DNA from: Corynebacterium sp. TAE3-ERU12
GTDB lineage: Bacteria; Actinomycetota; Actinomycetes; Mycobacteriales; Mycobacteriaceae
NCBI RefSeq assembly: GCF_019209905.1
Contig: NZ_JAHUTM010000003.1
Location: 1 to 64,000, forward strand
Direction: 5' to 3'
Length of the DNA stretch: 64,000 bases
Shown: positions 1-8,602 of the stretch, piece by piece
How the letters are laid out: the number at the start of each line of letters is the position of its first letter
How positions within the stretch are numbered: the stretch's first letter is position 1
Made by a program: the position numbers and the translations under genes
The notes under the pieces: generated by a model
Databases searched by the model: none
Seen by the model: only the letters and a program-made list of their open reading frames with translations
Told to the model about the DNA's origin: nothing

Positions 1-254
1 AAAAACAACACACCAACCAACACCCACACAAAGCAGGCGCCAGCCGGTCTGGCATTTCCAAAAAAGGCACCCACCACACACGGGGAGCGGGCAGGCACCC
101 AACGCGCACACCACCAACCACACACCCAAAAAAAGGGCACGCAACCAGCAATGCACACAAAAAAAATTAGTACATCGGCACACTATCGAGTTCTCACACA
201 ACACGCGCACACCATCGGTTTCCGTTTCCGGCTCCCGATTGGCAGCGAGATTGG
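1..254 (-). other. Transcribed leader of an rRNA operon that continues beyond the left edge
   Basis: No open reading frame of note. Read on the minus strand the stretch follows a strong promoter, carries the actinobacterial rRNA antitermination motif and then becomes T/G-rich, ending in TGTTGTTTTT at the window edge, which resembles the bases just before a mature 16S rRNA. The murA gene directly upstream is the usual neighbour of an rrn operon in mycobacteria (murA-rrs). The 16S gene itself is not in the window, so this is inferred from leader motifs and context. Confidence 0.75.
179..196 (-). promoter_or_regulatory. rRNA leader antitermination (Nus boxA-type) motif
   Basis: The minus strand reads TGAGAACTCGATAGTGTG, very close to the TGAGAACTCAATAGTGTG element found in rRNA leaders of many actinobacteria. 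It lies about 60 bases downstream of the promoter at 255-283, as expected for an rrn leader. Confidence 0.75.
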
Positions 255-283
255 AGTTTAAACCATGTCCGTCCCGATTGCAA
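255..283 (-). promoter_or_regulatory. Candidate rrn promoter P2
   Basis: On the minus strand a -35 box TTGCAA (283-278) is separated by exactly 17 bases from a -10 box TAAACT (260-255). It points into the rRNA leader. Confidence 0.7.
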
Positions 284-334
284 AATCGAGGTGAACTTGG
301 GAATAACTCCCGCTAGCTTGCGCCAGCCCGGACT

Positions 335-363
335 ACATTACAACTGAGTCCTGCCAATACCAA
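335..363 (-). promoter_or_regulatory. Candidate rrn promoter P1 behind murA
   Basis: On the minus strand TTGGTA (363-358), 17 bases, then TAATGT (340-335). It lies just downstream of the murA stop codon and points to the rRNA leader, giving a tandem promoter arrangement with the site at 255-283. Confidence 0.6.
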
Positions 364-394
364 AACGGCAGGGTAACGCCGGTTTTAGCACGGT

Positions 395-1660
395 TTAACG
401 GGTATGCCTACGCACATCTGCACCAAGTTCACACAACGTTTCCACGAACCGCGGATAGCCACGATCAATGTGGTAGACATCGTGCACTTCGGTCTGCCCA
501 CCAGGCTCTGCACACAAACCGGCAAGCACCAAACCAGCCCCAGCGCGAATATCCGATGACCACACCGGAGCAGACGACAACGCCTGCTTACCGCGAATCA
601 TCACATGGTGACCATCAATCGTTGCGTCCGCACCCAGGCGAATCATCTCGTCAACGAAGCGGAAGCGCGACTCGAAAACATTCTCCGTCAACACGCTCGA
701 GCCCTGACTCACCGCTGCCATCGCAATGGCCATCGGCTGCAAATCCGTCGGAAAGCCCGGGAACGGCAACGTCTGATAGTTCAACGAATGCGGAGCCTCG
801 GTTCCACGAACACGGAAACCCGTCGGGAAAGACTCCACCTGCGCACCAGCAACACGCAGCTTCTCCAGCGGAAGATGCAGGTGAATGGGGTCAATACCAC
901 CGACGGTGATATCACCGCGCGTCATTGCGGCGGCATAGGCCCACGTACCAGCAACAATCCGGTCGCCCACCACCTCATGCTCAGTAGCGTGCAACGAATC
1001 GACGCCCTCAACGGTGATGGTGTTGGTACCCGCACCGGAAATGCGCGCGCCCATCGCGCAGAGCATATTGCACAGGTCCACAATCTCCGGCTCTCGGGCA
1101 GCGTTATCCAAGGTGGTCACACCGTCGGCAAGCACCGCTGCAGTAAGAATATTTTCGGTGGCACCAACCGACGGGAAGTCCAGCACAATCGCAGCACCCT
1201 GCAGCCTTGCCGCCTGGGCAACCACACAACCATGCTCGATCCGGGTGGTCGCACCCAGGCGCTCCAACCCAGACTGGTGCATATCCAAAGGACGCGAACC
1301 AATAGCGTCACCACCAGGAAGAGCAACAACAGCTTCACTGCACCGCGCAGTCAGCGGGCCGAGCACACAAACTGAGGCGCGGAACTGGCGCACAGCCTCA
1401 AAATCCGCACGCGAGGAAATCTCGCGCGGCACCGTGATCGCAACAACATCGCGATCCCGCTCCACCTGGCAGCCAAGGCCCTCGAGCACATTCTGCATCA
1501 GGGGAACATCATCGATATCGGGGCAATTGCGCAGCACCGTAGTGCCTTCTGCGAGCAGCGCAGCGCCCATCAACTTGAGTACAGAGTTCTTAGCCCCGGT
1601 AACGCGCACCTGGCCCTGAAGCCGAGCGCCGCCACCGACGAGGAAAATTTCGGCAGTCAC
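395..1660 (-). CDS. murA: UDP-N-acetylglucosamine 1-carboxyvinyltransferase MurA
   Basis: Catalyses transfer of enolpyruvate from PEP to UDP-GlcNAc, the first committed step of peptidoglycan precursor synthesis, in the cytoplasm. The 421-residue protein has full family length and the GAKN motif near residue 22 with the substrate-binding Lys-Asn. The active-site loop reads [13 protein letters not shown]: residue 118 is Asp where most bacteria have the PEP- and fosfomycin-reactive Cys. The same Cys-to-Asp replacement is known in mycobacterial MurA and makes the enzyme insensitive to fosfomycin. The gene lies upstream of an rRNA leader, as in mycobacteria. One copy of the 11-base repeated word lies inside it (1123-1133). 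Confidence 0.97.
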   Translation of the reverse strand: MTAEIFLVGGGARLQGQVRVTGAKNSVLKLMGAALLAEGTTVLRNCPDIDDVPLMQNVLEGLGCQVERDRDVVAITVPREISSRADFEAVRQFRASVCVLGPLTARCSEAVVALPGGDAIGSRPLDMHQSGLERLGATTRIEHGCVVAQAARLQGAAIVLDFPSVGATENILTAAVLADGVTTLDNAAREPEIVDLCNMLCAMGARISGAGTNTITVEGVDSLHATEHEVVGDRIVAGTWAYAAAMTRGDITVGGIDPIHLHLPLEKLRVAGAQVESFPTGFRVRGTEAPHSLNYQTLPFPGFPTDLQPMAIAMAAVSQGSSVLTENVFESRFRFVDEMIRLGADATIDGHHVMIRGKQALSSAPVWSSDIRAGAGLVLAGLCAEPGGQTEVHDVYHIDRGYPRFVETLCELGADVRRHTR

Positions 1661-1700
1661 GGTCTAAACACAACCACAAAAGCAGCGTCGGGGCCCACTG

Positions 1701-2537
1701 TTAGGGCAACGCACCTATCCGGCGAGCCGCATTCACTGCCTCATACCGGGTGTGCGCGCCGAGTTTGCGCATCACCGAGCGCAGATAAGACTTCACCGTC
1801 TCAGCACCAATGCCCATTTCCTCGGCAGCTTCGACATTGGTGTGGCCAAGAGCCACACAAGCAAGAACGTCGAGCTCACGGGCAGAAAGCTTGGTGGTCT
1901 GCTTCACCCGAACCGGGCTGACCATCTGGTCGCACAACTCTTCAAGCTCGCCGCGAATATCTTCATCCTCGATGCGGTTAGCCAACATCCGCAGCCGGGA
2001 GTGGGTAGAACGCACCTGCTCCCACTCAGCCCCGTTCATCACGCGGCGGCCCTTATTGGTCGCGGTGCGGTCAAGATTGCGGCAGGCATCAGCAACAGCA
2101 AGGTCTTGTTCCAGGCTGCGCGCGGTCATGGTGACTTCTTCCAGCACCTTGTCGCCGAGGCGGACGGAGGAATGAACACCGCCATAGAGCACACCGCGCA
2201 CATTGCGTCCGACGATGACGGGGACCGCGACGAGGGAATGGAGTCCCTCATCGCGAATCGCGTCATCGTATTCATGGGTGATCACCTTGGCGCGTAGGTA
2301 ATCACTCACCCCCACCGGCCGTCGCGTTGCAAGCACGCGGCCACCGACACCAGAACCGGCATCAATGATGAGGTTGTGCAGTGCTGGAGTACGCAACCCC
2401 ACCCAATGGGTGATCTTCAGCTTGGCCGGCTCGATGACGTCGCCGTAAGCCGTCACCGGTATTCCGGTGGTGTTTTTCAGGCTGACCAGCGACGATCGAA
2501 TGACTTCGTCGTCGTCAGCAATGCGGTGGGGATCCAT
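1701..2537 (-). CDS. ramA: LuxR-type regulator of acetate and carbon metabolism, RamA
   Basis: A 278-residue DNA-binding protein with an N-terminal GAF-like sensory domain (about residues 20-150) and a C-terminal LuxR helix-turn-helix (about 210-275; LSARELDVL, GIGAETVKSYLRSVM). The C-terminal domain and the phrase GLRTPALxNL match C. glutamicum RamA, a global regulator of acetate, sugar and respiratory genes. The neighbouring cysK-cysE pair is also next to ramA in C. glutamicum. A strong AGGAGG ribosome-binding site precedes the ATG. The inducing signal cannot be read from the sequence. Confidence 0.93.
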   Translation of the reverse strand: MDPHRIADDDEVIRSSLVSLKNTTGIPVTAYGDVIEPAKLKITHWVGLRTPALHNLIIDAGSGVGGRVLATRRPVGVSDYLRAKVITHEYDDAIRDEGLHSLVAVPVIVGRNVRGVLYGGVHSSVRLGDKVLEEVTMTARSLEQDLAVADACRNLDRTATNKGRRVMNGAEWEQVRSTHSRLRMLANRIEDEDIRGELEELCDQMVSPVRVKQTTKLSARELDVLACVALGHTNVEAAEEMGIGAETVKSYLRSVMRKLGAHTRYEAVNAARRIGALP

Positions 2538-2587
2538 CCAGCTTCCTCCTGCTCCGCTACCCGGATAAAGACAAAATCCCGGTATGA

Positions 2588-2630
2588 ACCCCCAAGTGGG
2601 GGGACAATCACGAGTACGGCCTCGATTGTA
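2588..2630 (-). promoter_or_regulatory. ramA promoter -10 and leader hairpin
   Basis: On the minus strand GGGTACAAT gives an extended -10 (TACAAT at 2630-2625). About 20 bases further the leader contains CCCCCACTTGGGGG-type inverted repeat (2588-2604), a short G+C hairpin in the roughly 80-base leader before ramA. The -35 box is not clear. A role of the hairpin is inferred only. Confidence 0.45.
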
Positions 2631-2707
2631 CCCTCGAAACGGGCATCGATCAGTGCGTTATGCCTCACATCTCGTGATTGCCGTGCCCCCTGTTGGATAC
2701 ACCTTCA

Positions 2708-3484
2708 CTACCCCCGGTCCCACTTCGGGCGGCGCTTCTCGATAAAGGCCTTCATGCCCTCGACCTTATTGGGCGAGGAGAACAGCGAGTGGAACACCCG
2801 ACGCTCATAATGCACACCCTCAGCCAAGGAGACCTCGAAGGACCGATCCACGGCCTCAGTGGCGGCATATGCAGCGCTCAGCGGCATATCGGCAACATGG
2901 GCAGCAATGTCGGCCACAGCCTCAGCAAAACCCTCCAGCGGCAGCACACGGGACACCAGCCCGGAACGCTCCGCCTCTTCGGCGCCGATCTGACGACCGG
3001 TGAGAATCATGTCCATCGACTTAGCCTTGCCGATGGCCTGGGTCAGGCGCTGTGAACCACCCATGCCGGGAATAACGCCGAGGGTGATTTCCGGCTGGCC
3101 GAACTTAGCGTTATCGGCGGCAAGGAGAATGTCACCCATCATCGCGAGTTCGCAGCCGCCGCCGAGGGCATAGCCCGACACGGCAGTAATGATGGGCGTG
3201 CGGACCTTCTGCAGGCGATCCCAGCCGGAGAAAATGTCGTCGACAAAGATAGCCGGGTACCGCAGATCGACCATTTCCTTGATATCGGCGCCGGCGGCAA
3301 AAGCCTTTTCGGAGCCAATGATGACAATGGCGCCAATTCCGCGGTCGGCCTCATAACCTTCGACGGCCTCAACGAGCTCCTTCATAACGGTGGTATTCAG
3401 CGCGTTGAGAGCCTTGGGGCGGTTGAGAGTAATGGTGGCGACGCGGCCATCGACGCTGGTCAGAATGGTCTCGTAATTGGACAT
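2708..3484 (-). CDS. Enoyl-CoA hydratase (crotonase family)
   Basis: Hydrates trans-2-enoyl-CoA to 3-hydroxyacyl-CoA in fatty acid oxidation. At 258 residues it has the normal crotonase length and most resembles the mycobacterial EchA8 type. Both catalytic glutamates are present: Glu112 in the GGGCELAMM segment and Glu132 in FGQPEITLG. The oxyanion-hole glycines are also intact. It is a single gene with a free upstream region of about 160 bases shared divergently with cysK. No other beta-oxidation gene adjoins it, so the physiological substrate is open. Confidence 0.93.
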   Translation of the reverse strand: MSNYETILTSVDGRVATITLNRPKALNALNTTVMKELVEAVEGYEADRGIGAIVIIGSEKAFAAGADIKEMVDLRYPAIFVDDIFSGWDRLQKVRTPIITAVSGYALGGGCELAMMGDILLAADNAKFGQPEITLGVIPGMGGSQRLTQAIGKAKSMDMILTGRQIGAEEAERSGLVSRVLPLEGFAEAVADIAAHVADMPLSAAYAATEAVDRSFEVSLAEGVHYERRVFHSLFSSPNKVEGMKAFIEKRRPKWDRG

Positions 3485-3572
3485 CGAGCGCAGTCCTTTT
3501 CTATGGGAGGGGTTGGCGTGATTCCATCATGGAGCATCACGCAGGTTGTGCATAGACCGATTTTTCACCATA

Positions 3573-3588
3573 TAGACGTACCGGTCTG
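3573..3588 (+). promoter_or_regulatory. McbR-like operator upstream of cysK
   Basis: TAGAC, six bases, GTCTG. The C. glutamicum sulfur-metabolism repressor McbR recognises TAGAC-N6-GTCTA, so this differs in one base. It lies about 60 bases before the cysK start, fitting control of cysteine synthesis. A second half site (TAGAC) occurs at 3552-3557. Confidence 0.65.
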
Positions 3589-3646
3589 TACTTACGTGCT
3601 AGGTGCTAGTACGGTAGGGGCCTCACTCAGATGAAAGGACCCTGAC

Positions 3647-4579
3647 ATGACCATTTTCAACGATGTCACTGAACTAGTCGGCAACACCCCTATGGTGAAG
3701 CTCAATCGTATCGGTGCCGACCTGCCCGGCAATATTGCGGTCAAGCTTGAAGGCGCCAACCCGGCGAACTCCGTTAAAGATCGCATCGGTAAGGCCATTA
3801 TTGACGCAGCCGAACGCTCCGGAGAGCTCCAGCCCGGCGGCACCATTGTCGAAGGTACCTCCGGTAATACCGGTATCGCACTGGCCATGGTCGGCGCGGC
3901 GCGCGGTTACGACGTGATCCTCACCATGCCGGACACAATGTCTAATGAGCGCCGTATCGTACTCCGCGCTTTCGGCGCCAAGCTTGTGCTCACCCCGGGC
4001 GCTGAAGGCATGCGTGGCGCAGTAGAGAAGGCCAACGAAATTGTGGCCAATACCGAAAACAGCATCCTGGCGCGCCAGTTCGCTAACCAGGCCAACCCGG
4101 AAATCCACGAGGCCACCACCGGCCCGGAAATCTGGGAGCAGACCGACGGTGAGGTTGACTTCTTCGTCGTCGGCATCGGCACCGGTGGCACCATTACCGG
4201 CGCAGGCCGCCACCTCAAGGCCAAGAAGCCGGCAGTCAACCTCGTCGGCGTCGAGCCGGCCGCTTCTCCCCTACTTACTGAAGGCACCGCCGGCCCGCAC
4301 AAGATCCAGGGCCTCGGCGCAAACTTCGTGCCCGATGTTCTCGACCGCGATCAGCTCGACGAAGTCATCGACATCAGCAATGAACGCGCCATGGAGGTCG
4401 CCCGCGAGCTTTCCGCTAAGGAAGGCATCTTCGCTGGTATCTCCGCCGGCGCCAATGTCGCTGCCGCTCTTGAGGTCGCCGCACGTCCGGAAAACCAGGA
4501 CAAGCTCATCGTCACCGTGATCCCGGATTTCGGTGAGCGCTACGTCTCCACCGCCTTGTTCTCCGATCTTCAGGACTGA
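3647..4579 (+). CDS. cysK: Cysteine synthase, O-acetylserine sulfhydrylase A
   Basis: PLP enzyme that makes cysteine from O-acetylserine and sulfide. The 310-residue protein has the PLP lysine in ANSVKDRIG (Lys44), the substrate loop [10 protein letters not shown] (about residue 68) and the phosphate-binding GTGGTITG (about 176). The ATG follows an AAAGGA ribosome-binding site with seven bases spacing. It is followed 16 bases downstream by cysE, whose product supplies its substrate and normally binds it in the cysteine synthase complex. An McbR-like operator lies upstream. Confidence 0.97.
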   Translation: MTIFNDVTELVGNTPMVKLNRIGADLPGNIAVKLEGANPANSVKDRIGKAIIDAAERSGELQPGGTIVEGTSGNTGIALAMVGAARGYDVILTMPDTMSNERRIVLRAFGAKLVLTPGAEGMRGAVEKANEIVANTENSILARQFANQANPEIHEATTGPEIWEQTDGEVDFFVVGIGTGGTITGAGRHLKAKKPAVNLVGVEPAASPLLTEGTAGPHKIQGLGANFVPDVLDRDQLDEVIDISNERAMEVARELSAKEGIFAGISAGANVAAALEVAARPENQDKLIVTVIPDFGERYVSTALFSDLQD

Positions 4580-4595
4580 ACTACTATCTAGGATC

Positions 4596-5189
4596 ATGTT
4601 TCAGTTCCTGGAGACCATGAGGGAAGACCTACGCAACGCGCGCAACCATGACCCCGCCGCCCGCGGGGATGCGGAAAACGCGGTTGTGTATTCCGGCCTC
4701 CACGCGATTTGGTCACATCGAATCGCGCACCGGTTCTGGCTGCGCGGCGGCGCCTGGAAAGGCGTCGCACGCATCCAGGCCCAATTCACCCGGTTTCTGA
4801 CCGGGATTGAGATCCACCCCGGCGCCACCATTGGCCGCCGTTTCTTTATCGACCACGGCATGGGCGTGGTTATCGGCGAAACCACCGAGATCGGTGATGA
4901 CGTGATGCTCTATCACGGAGTCACCCTCGGCGGACGCAGCCTTGCGCCTGTCAAACGCCACCCCACCATCTGTGATGGGGTCACCGTCGGCGCCGGCGCA
5001 AAGGTCCTAGGTCCCGTAATTATCGGTGAGCGCTGCGCAATCGGCGCCAACGCCGTCGTCACGCACGACGCCCCACCGGATTCCATCCTCACCGGCGTTC
5101 CCGCCGAGGTGCGGCACCGCAAACCAGAAGAATGCAAGCCGCTAGTCGACCCGTCGCTGTACGTAGCCGGCGACGGCGACGGAATCTAA
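4596..5189 (+). CDS. cysE: Serine O-acetyltransferase
   Basis: Acetylates serine with acetyl-CoA, the committed step to cysteine. The 197-residue protein is the short actinobacterial type. The left-handed beta-helix hexapeptide repeats run through the second half, with the catalytic Asp-His pair in [13 protein letters not shown] (Asp86-His87) and the acetyl-CoA contact VTLGGRS. A longer in-frame start at 4533 would overlap cysK and has no family counterpart, so ATG 4596 is chosen. It forms an operon with cysK. Its stop overlaps the convergent gene at 5186. Confidence 0.95.
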   Translation: MFQFLETMREDLRNARNHDPAARGDAENAVVYSGLHAIWSHRIAHRFWLRGGAWKGVARIQAQFTRFLTGIEIHPGATIGRRFFIDHGMGVVIGETTEIGDDVMLYHGVTLGGRSLAPVKRHPTICDGVTVGAGAKVLGPVIIGERCAIGANAVVTHDAPPDSILTGVPAEVRHRKPEECKPLVDPSLYVAGDGDGI

Positions 5190-5653
5190 GACTGCTCCTG
5201 GTACGGCAAAGGCGGCTCGCCGGGATGCTCGTCGGCACGCCCCACAGCCACCCGGCACGGCAGCCGGCCAGAGCCTTCCGCACGCGCTGCAGCCATACCA
5301 ACGCTCCAGCCGGGGCTCACTGCCTCAGCAAGAGGCCCAGACAGGTCAGCAAGCTCCGCGTAGCTCATATCGGGCACCACAATGGTGATGCGCTGATTGC
5401 GGCGCGCCCCCGGGTCTTGGCCTGGGTTAGCCTCACGCCAGGCCGCAGAGAGCACCTCAAGCGTCGGTGAGGCCGGCATGACGTCCTCATAGACCTCAGC
5501 GCCGGCATCGGGCACAAGTTCGGCTAACTCATCGCGCACACGCTGTGCGGCTTCGGCACGCTGGTCTTCATCAGCGAAGACAAACAGACGGACCACCGGG
5601 GGTAGCGTGTCGTCATTCGACAGAGTGCCGGGCGAAGCGGATTCAACGGTCAT
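5186..5653 (-). CDS. Hypothetical protein of 155 residues
   Basis: I do not recognise a family. The protein is acidic, without signal peptide or membrane segment, and shows an alpha/beta-like pattern ([28 protein letters not shown]) and a conserved-looking centre. The 3' end overlaps cysE by four bases. A -10-like TAAGAT lies six bases before the ATG on the minus strand, so the mRNA may be leaderless. Codon use is like that of its neighbours, which supports a real gene. Confidence 0.7.
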   Translation of the reverse strand: MTVESASPGTLSNDDTLPPVVRLFVFADEDQRAEAAQRVRDELAELVPDAGAEVYEDVMPASPTLEVLSAAWREANPGQDPGARRNQRITIVVPDMSYAELADLSGPLAEAVSPGWSVGMAAARAEGSGRLPCRVAVGRADEHPGEPPLPYQEQS

Positions 5654-5686
5654 GGGACTATCTTATCTGCCCATAAAGAACAGCAA

Positions 5687-5715
5687 AGCAGGCCCGGGTA
5701 AAAACCCGGGCCTGC
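5687..5715 (-). terminator. Rho-independent terminator after tRNA-Phe
   Basis: Inverted repeat GCAGGCCCGGG / CCCGGGCCTGC around a short A/T loop, directly downstream of the tRNA gene cluster when read leftward; a T-rich run follows on the minus strand. Confidence 0.8.
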
Positions 5716-5726
5716 TGCATTGGCTG

Positions 5727-5799
5727 TGGCCAGAAGCGGGATCGAACCGCTGACCTTCCACTTTTCAGGCGGACGCTCTACCGACTGAGCTATCTGGCC
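5727..5799 (-). tRNA. tRNA-Phe (GAA)
   Basis: The minus strand folds into a full cloverleaf: acceptor GGCCAGA/TCTGGCC, D arm GCTCAGTCGGTAGAGC, anticodon loop CTGAAAA with anticodon GAA, T arm GCGGTTCGATCCCGC. The 3' CCA is not encoded. Last gene of the Glu-Asp-Asp-Phe run. Confidence 0.96.
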
Positions 5800-5824
5800 G
5801 GAAGCCCCTCCGAAGAGGAACCTC

Positions 5825-5901
5825 TGGCGACCCTGACGGGACTTGAACCCGCGACCTCCGCCGTGACAGGGCGGCGCGCTAACCAACTGCGCCACAGGGC
5901 C
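5825..5901 (-). tRNA. tRNA-Asp (GTC), copy 1
   Basis: Cloverleaf with acceptor GGCCCTG/CAGGGTC, anticodon loop CTGTCAC (GTC), T arm CGGGTTCAAGTCCCG and an encoded CCA. Identical in sequence to the copy at 6037-6113. Confidence 0.96.
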
Positions 5902-6007
5902 ATATTGCCAATTTTTGTGTGCTTCAGGCTGGCCTGTTGCACAAGCGAGTACTCTACACAGGCGCAGACTACGCACACAAATCACCTGGTAAATAGGTGA
6001 AAACAAA

Positions 6008-6036
6008 AGAAGCGCCGGAAGTACCGGCGCTTCTTT
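6008..6036 (-). terminator. Terminator between the two tRNA-Asp genes
   Basis: Inverted repeat AGAAGCGCCGG / CCGGCGCTTCT with a five-base loop, followed by a T run on the minus strand. It may partly separate expression of the two Asp copies. Confidence 0.75.
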
Positions 6037-6113
6037 TGGCGACCCTGACGGGACTTGAACCCGCGACCTCCGCCGTGACAGGGCGGCGCGCTAACCAACT
6101 GCGCCACAGGGCC
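6037..6113 (-). tRNA. tRNA-Asp (GTC), copy 2
   Basis: Same cloverleaf and sequence as the copy at 5825-5901, including the encoded CCA. Lies ten bases downstream of tRNA-Glu. Confidence 0.96.
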
Positions 6114-6123
6114 TTAATTGAGG

Positions 6124-6199
6124 TGGTACTCCCAACGGGATTCGAACCCGTGTTGCCGCCGTGAAAGGGCGGAGTCCTAGGCCCCTAGACGATGGGAGC
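6124..6199 (-). tRNA. tRNA-Glu (TTC)
   Basis: Cloverleaf with anticodon loop CTTTCAC (anticodon TTC), T arm ACGGGTTCGAATCCCGT and an encoded CCA. The acceptor is GCTCCCA/TGGGAGT. First gene of a leftward run Glu-Asp-Asp-Phe. Confidence 0.95.
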
Positions 6200-6237
6200 T
6201 CACCTCAGCGCTGCCCCTCGCAGGGCAACGTTTAGAA

Positions 6238-6266
6238 ATCATAGAACACCACCCCAGATCCACCAA
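6238..6266 (-). promoter_or_regulatory. Promoter of the tRNA Glu-Asp-Asp-Phe run
   Basis: Minus strand TTGGTG, 17 bases, TATGAT; a near-consensus vegetative promoter about 40 bases before tRNA-Glu. Confidence 0.7.
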
Positions 6267-6290
6267 AACCGCTGGTAGCTACGGCTGTTT

Positions 6291-7070
6291 TTAGGTGTTC
6301 AGCATCATTTCATCCTGCGGTACCTTGTACCGGGTAGCCACCCACCACACAATCGGGATGACCAGCAGATACTCCAGCAGCGTCAACGGCACCAAGTGGT
6401 ACTGCATATCAACACCAAAAAGACCGCTGGCCAGCAAACTGAAGTCGAACAGGGCGTGGTAAATCATCAGCGGCCACAGGCTATTCAGACACAGGTACAA
6501 ACCCGCGAAAAGTAGACCCGCCGAGAATGTCGACGCCATCTGCATCAGCACATCCTGCAGCGGCAGACCACCAATCACATTCACCGAGTGCAACAGGCTA
6601 AAACCAGTCGCAGAGACCACGATGGCCACAAAAACGGAACGCTCCGCCATGAAGTTACGCAGCACCACACCACGGAAAATAAGTTCCTCCGAGAAGCCCA
6701 CAAACGCGACCAGGATAAGCAAGGACACCACTGGCCATACCGAGTCTGGGACATGCCCGTCGATAAGCAACACCAACACCGCGTACCCCAAAGTCAGAGC
6801 AAATGGGGCGAAAACCCAGGCTCGGCGGATCTTGCCGAAGGTCGGCGGGATGGGTTTTTCGTCGCCGGAGAAATGGGTTCGTTCAATCCAACGCCAACCA
6901 AACCAGGCGAAGGTGCACATGGCGGCTTCGACGATCACGTAGGTCTTACCGAAGTTCGCGTCGGCGTAGTAAATACCAAAGGCGAACCTCCACACGCCCA
7001 GGCCAATGGCCATCAGGGCGATATAGCCGGCCATGACCCCAAGGGCCATTTTTTCGCGGCGAGTACACAT
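6291..7070 (-). CDS. CPBP (CAAX-type) intramembrane metalloprotease
   Basis: A 259-residue polytopic membrane protein with about seven to eight hydrophobic segments. The CPBP/Abi motifs are present: SEELIFRG (EExxxR, about residue 148), SLLHSV and YHALFDF, which supply the metal-binding Glu and His residues. Such proteases act in the membrane; many bacterial members have roles in bacteriocin immunity or stress, and the substrate here is unknown. A strong AAGGAG site nine bases before the ATG fixes the start. It stands alone between tRNA genes. Confidence 0.88.
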   Translation of the reverse strand: MCTRREKMALGVMAGYIALMAIGLGVWRFAFGIYYADANFGKTYVIVEAAMCTFAWFGWRWIERTHFSGDEKPIPPTFGKIRRAWVFAPFALTLGYAVLVLLIDGHVPDSVWPVVSLLILVAFVGFSEELIFRGVVLRNFMAERSVFVAIVVSATGFSLLHSVNVIGGLPLQDVLMQMASTFSAGLLFAGLYLCLNSLWPLMIYHALFDFSLLASGLFGVDMQYHLVPLTLLEYLLVIPIVWWVATRYKVPQDEMMLNT

Positions 7071-7134
7071 CTCAAGTTCTCCTTATCAGCGTGATAGCAC
7101 AAGCGTACCGCTGCTGTGCCTGCATAAGACATAG

Positions 7135-7172
7135 AAAAAAGGCCGACCATGCCAAGATGGTCGGCCTTTTTT
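7135..7172 (-). terminator. Terminator after tRNA-Lys
   Basis: Ten-base stem GGCCGACCAT / ATGGTCGGCC with a six-base loop, flanked by A6 and T6, immediately downstream of tRNA-Lys read leftward. Confidence 0.85.
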
Positions 7173-7247
7173 GGTGGGCCCCGTGGGGCTCGAACCCACG
7201 ACCTGCGGATTAAAAGTCCGTAGCTCTACCAACTGAGCTAGAGGCCC
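7172..7247 (-). tRNA. tRNA-Lys (TTT)
   Basis: Cloverleaf with acceptor GGGCCTC/GGGGCCC (one G-T pair), anticodon loop CTTTTAA (TTT), T arm GTGGGTTCGAGCCCCAC and an encoded CCA. Confidence 0.96.
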
Positions 7248-7257
7248 GTGCGTGAAC

Positions 7258-7285
7258 ATTCTAACCACAGCGCCCGGCGAACCAA
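7258..7285 (-). promoter_or_regulatory. tRNA-Lys promoter
   Basis: Minus strand TTGGTT, 16 bases, TAGAAT, ending ten bases before the mature tRNA 5' end. Confidence 0.6.
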
Positions 7286-7398
7286 ACTAGCGGCGTGCAC
7301 ATGCCCAAAATTATGTGCCCACAGTCCGGTATGAGCTGGTGGAAGGTGTACTAGCCGGCGATTTCACTGCGGCGCGTTGCGGTGCAACAATTCCCGGC

Positions 7399-8556
7399 GT
7401 GAGCAAGCTGCAGATTGGTCCCTTCAAACTCGCCTCCCCGGTCGTACTGGCCCCCATGGCCGGTGTCACCGACATGGCGTTTCGGTCGCTGTGTCGACAA
7501 CAAGAGCGCGAACTCACCGGCACGGTCTCCGGGTTATACGTGTGCGAAATGATCACCGCCCGCGCCCTTGTGGAGCGCAACGACAAAACCCTCAAAATGA
7601 CCGAGTTCGCGCCCGATGAGGACCCGCGCTCCATGCAGCTCTACACCACCGACCCGGAGTGGACAGAACGCGCGGCCCGGATGATTGCCGAAGAAGATAT
7701 CGCCGATCATCTCGACCTCAACTTCGGCTGCCCTGTGCCCAAGGTCACCCGCCGGGGCGGCGGCGCTGCACTGCCGTATAAACGCCGCCTCTTTGCCGAC
7801 ATTATTGCCGCGGCCGTCCGCGGGGTGGCGGGCACCAATATTCCAGTGACGGTGAAATTCCGGGTTGGTATTGATGCCGAGCACCACACGCATCTCGACG
7901 CCGGCCGCATCGCCGCCGATATGGGTGCGGCCGCGGTGGCGCTGCATGGACGCACTGCGGCCCAGCGGTACTCCGGTAAGGCCGATTGGGCCGAGATCGC
8001 CCGCCTGAAGGAGCATATGGACGGCACGGGCATCCCGGTGTTGGGCAATGGTGATATTTTCGCCGCTTCGGACGCACGCACGATGATGGCCGAGACTGGC
8101 TGCGATGGTGTGGTTATTGGCCGTGGCTGCCTGGGCCGCCCGTGGCTGTTCGCTCAGATTTCAGCCGACCTTAATGGTGGGGAAATCCCGGAACCGCCGA
8201 CGTTGGCCGCACTGGCCGACATCATGCTGCGGCACGCTCAGCTCATGGCCGACGCTGATGATGAGGCTAGGGCCTGCCGAGATATCCGCAAGCATATTGG
8301 TTGGTATCTGCGCGGGTATCCGGCCGGTGGTGAATTACGTAGCCAACTGTCGCGTGTGTCCTCACTGGAGCAGTTGGATTCACTGCTGGACGTATTGCGT
8401 ACTGGTGATCATGCCGATGCCCGGCCTGCGGATGCCGATGGCCCGCGTGGGCGCCAGGGGTCTCCGGGCAAGGTTGTTTTGCCGGAGGGGTGGCTTGATG
8501 ATCCGGAGGATCGGACTGTGCCGGTAGGCGCTGACGTGATGAACTCCGGCGGCTAA
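7399..8556 (+). CDS. dus: tRNA-dihydrouridine synthase
   Basis: FMN enzyme that reduces uridine in the D loop of tRNAs. TIM-barrel motifs are clear: VVLAPMAGVTD near the start, the catalytic Cys in LNFGCPVPK, VTVKFRVG, LHGRTAAQRYSG and the flavin phosphate site GNGDI/GRGCLGRPWL. Homologues begin close to the KLQIGPFKLASPVVLAP segment, so GTG 7399 (385 residues) is preferred; an in-frame ATG at 7315 would add 28 unconserved residues and lacks a ribosome-binding site. It is probably DusB-like, but the exact target uridine cannot be told from sequence. Confidence 0.92.
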   Translation: MSKLQIGPFKLASPVVLAPMAGVTDMAFRSLCRQQERELTGTVSGLYVCEMITARALVERNDKTLKMTEFAPDEDPRSMQLYTTDPEWTERAARMIAEEDIADHLDLNFGCPVPKVTRRGGGAALPYKRRLFADIIAAAVRGVAGTNIPVTVKFRVGIDAEHHTHLDAGRIAADMGAAAVALHGRTAAQRYSGKADWAEIARLKEHMDGTGIPVLGNGDIFAASDARTMMAETGCDGVVIGRGCLGRPWLFAQISADLNGGEIPEPPTLAALADIMLRHAQLMADADDEARACRDIRKHIGWYLRGYPAGGELRSQLSRVSSLEQLDSLLDVLRTGDHADARPADADGPRGRQGSPGKVVLPEGWLDDPEDRTVPVGADVMNSGG

Positions 8557-8602
8557 GTACTTGGCGCGCGAAAACGGTGTACGACGCATACTATTGCGAG
8601 TT

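Noticed and set aside
5650..6006. Open frame across the tRNA genes
   Set aside because: It reads through tRNA-Phe and tRNA-Asp.
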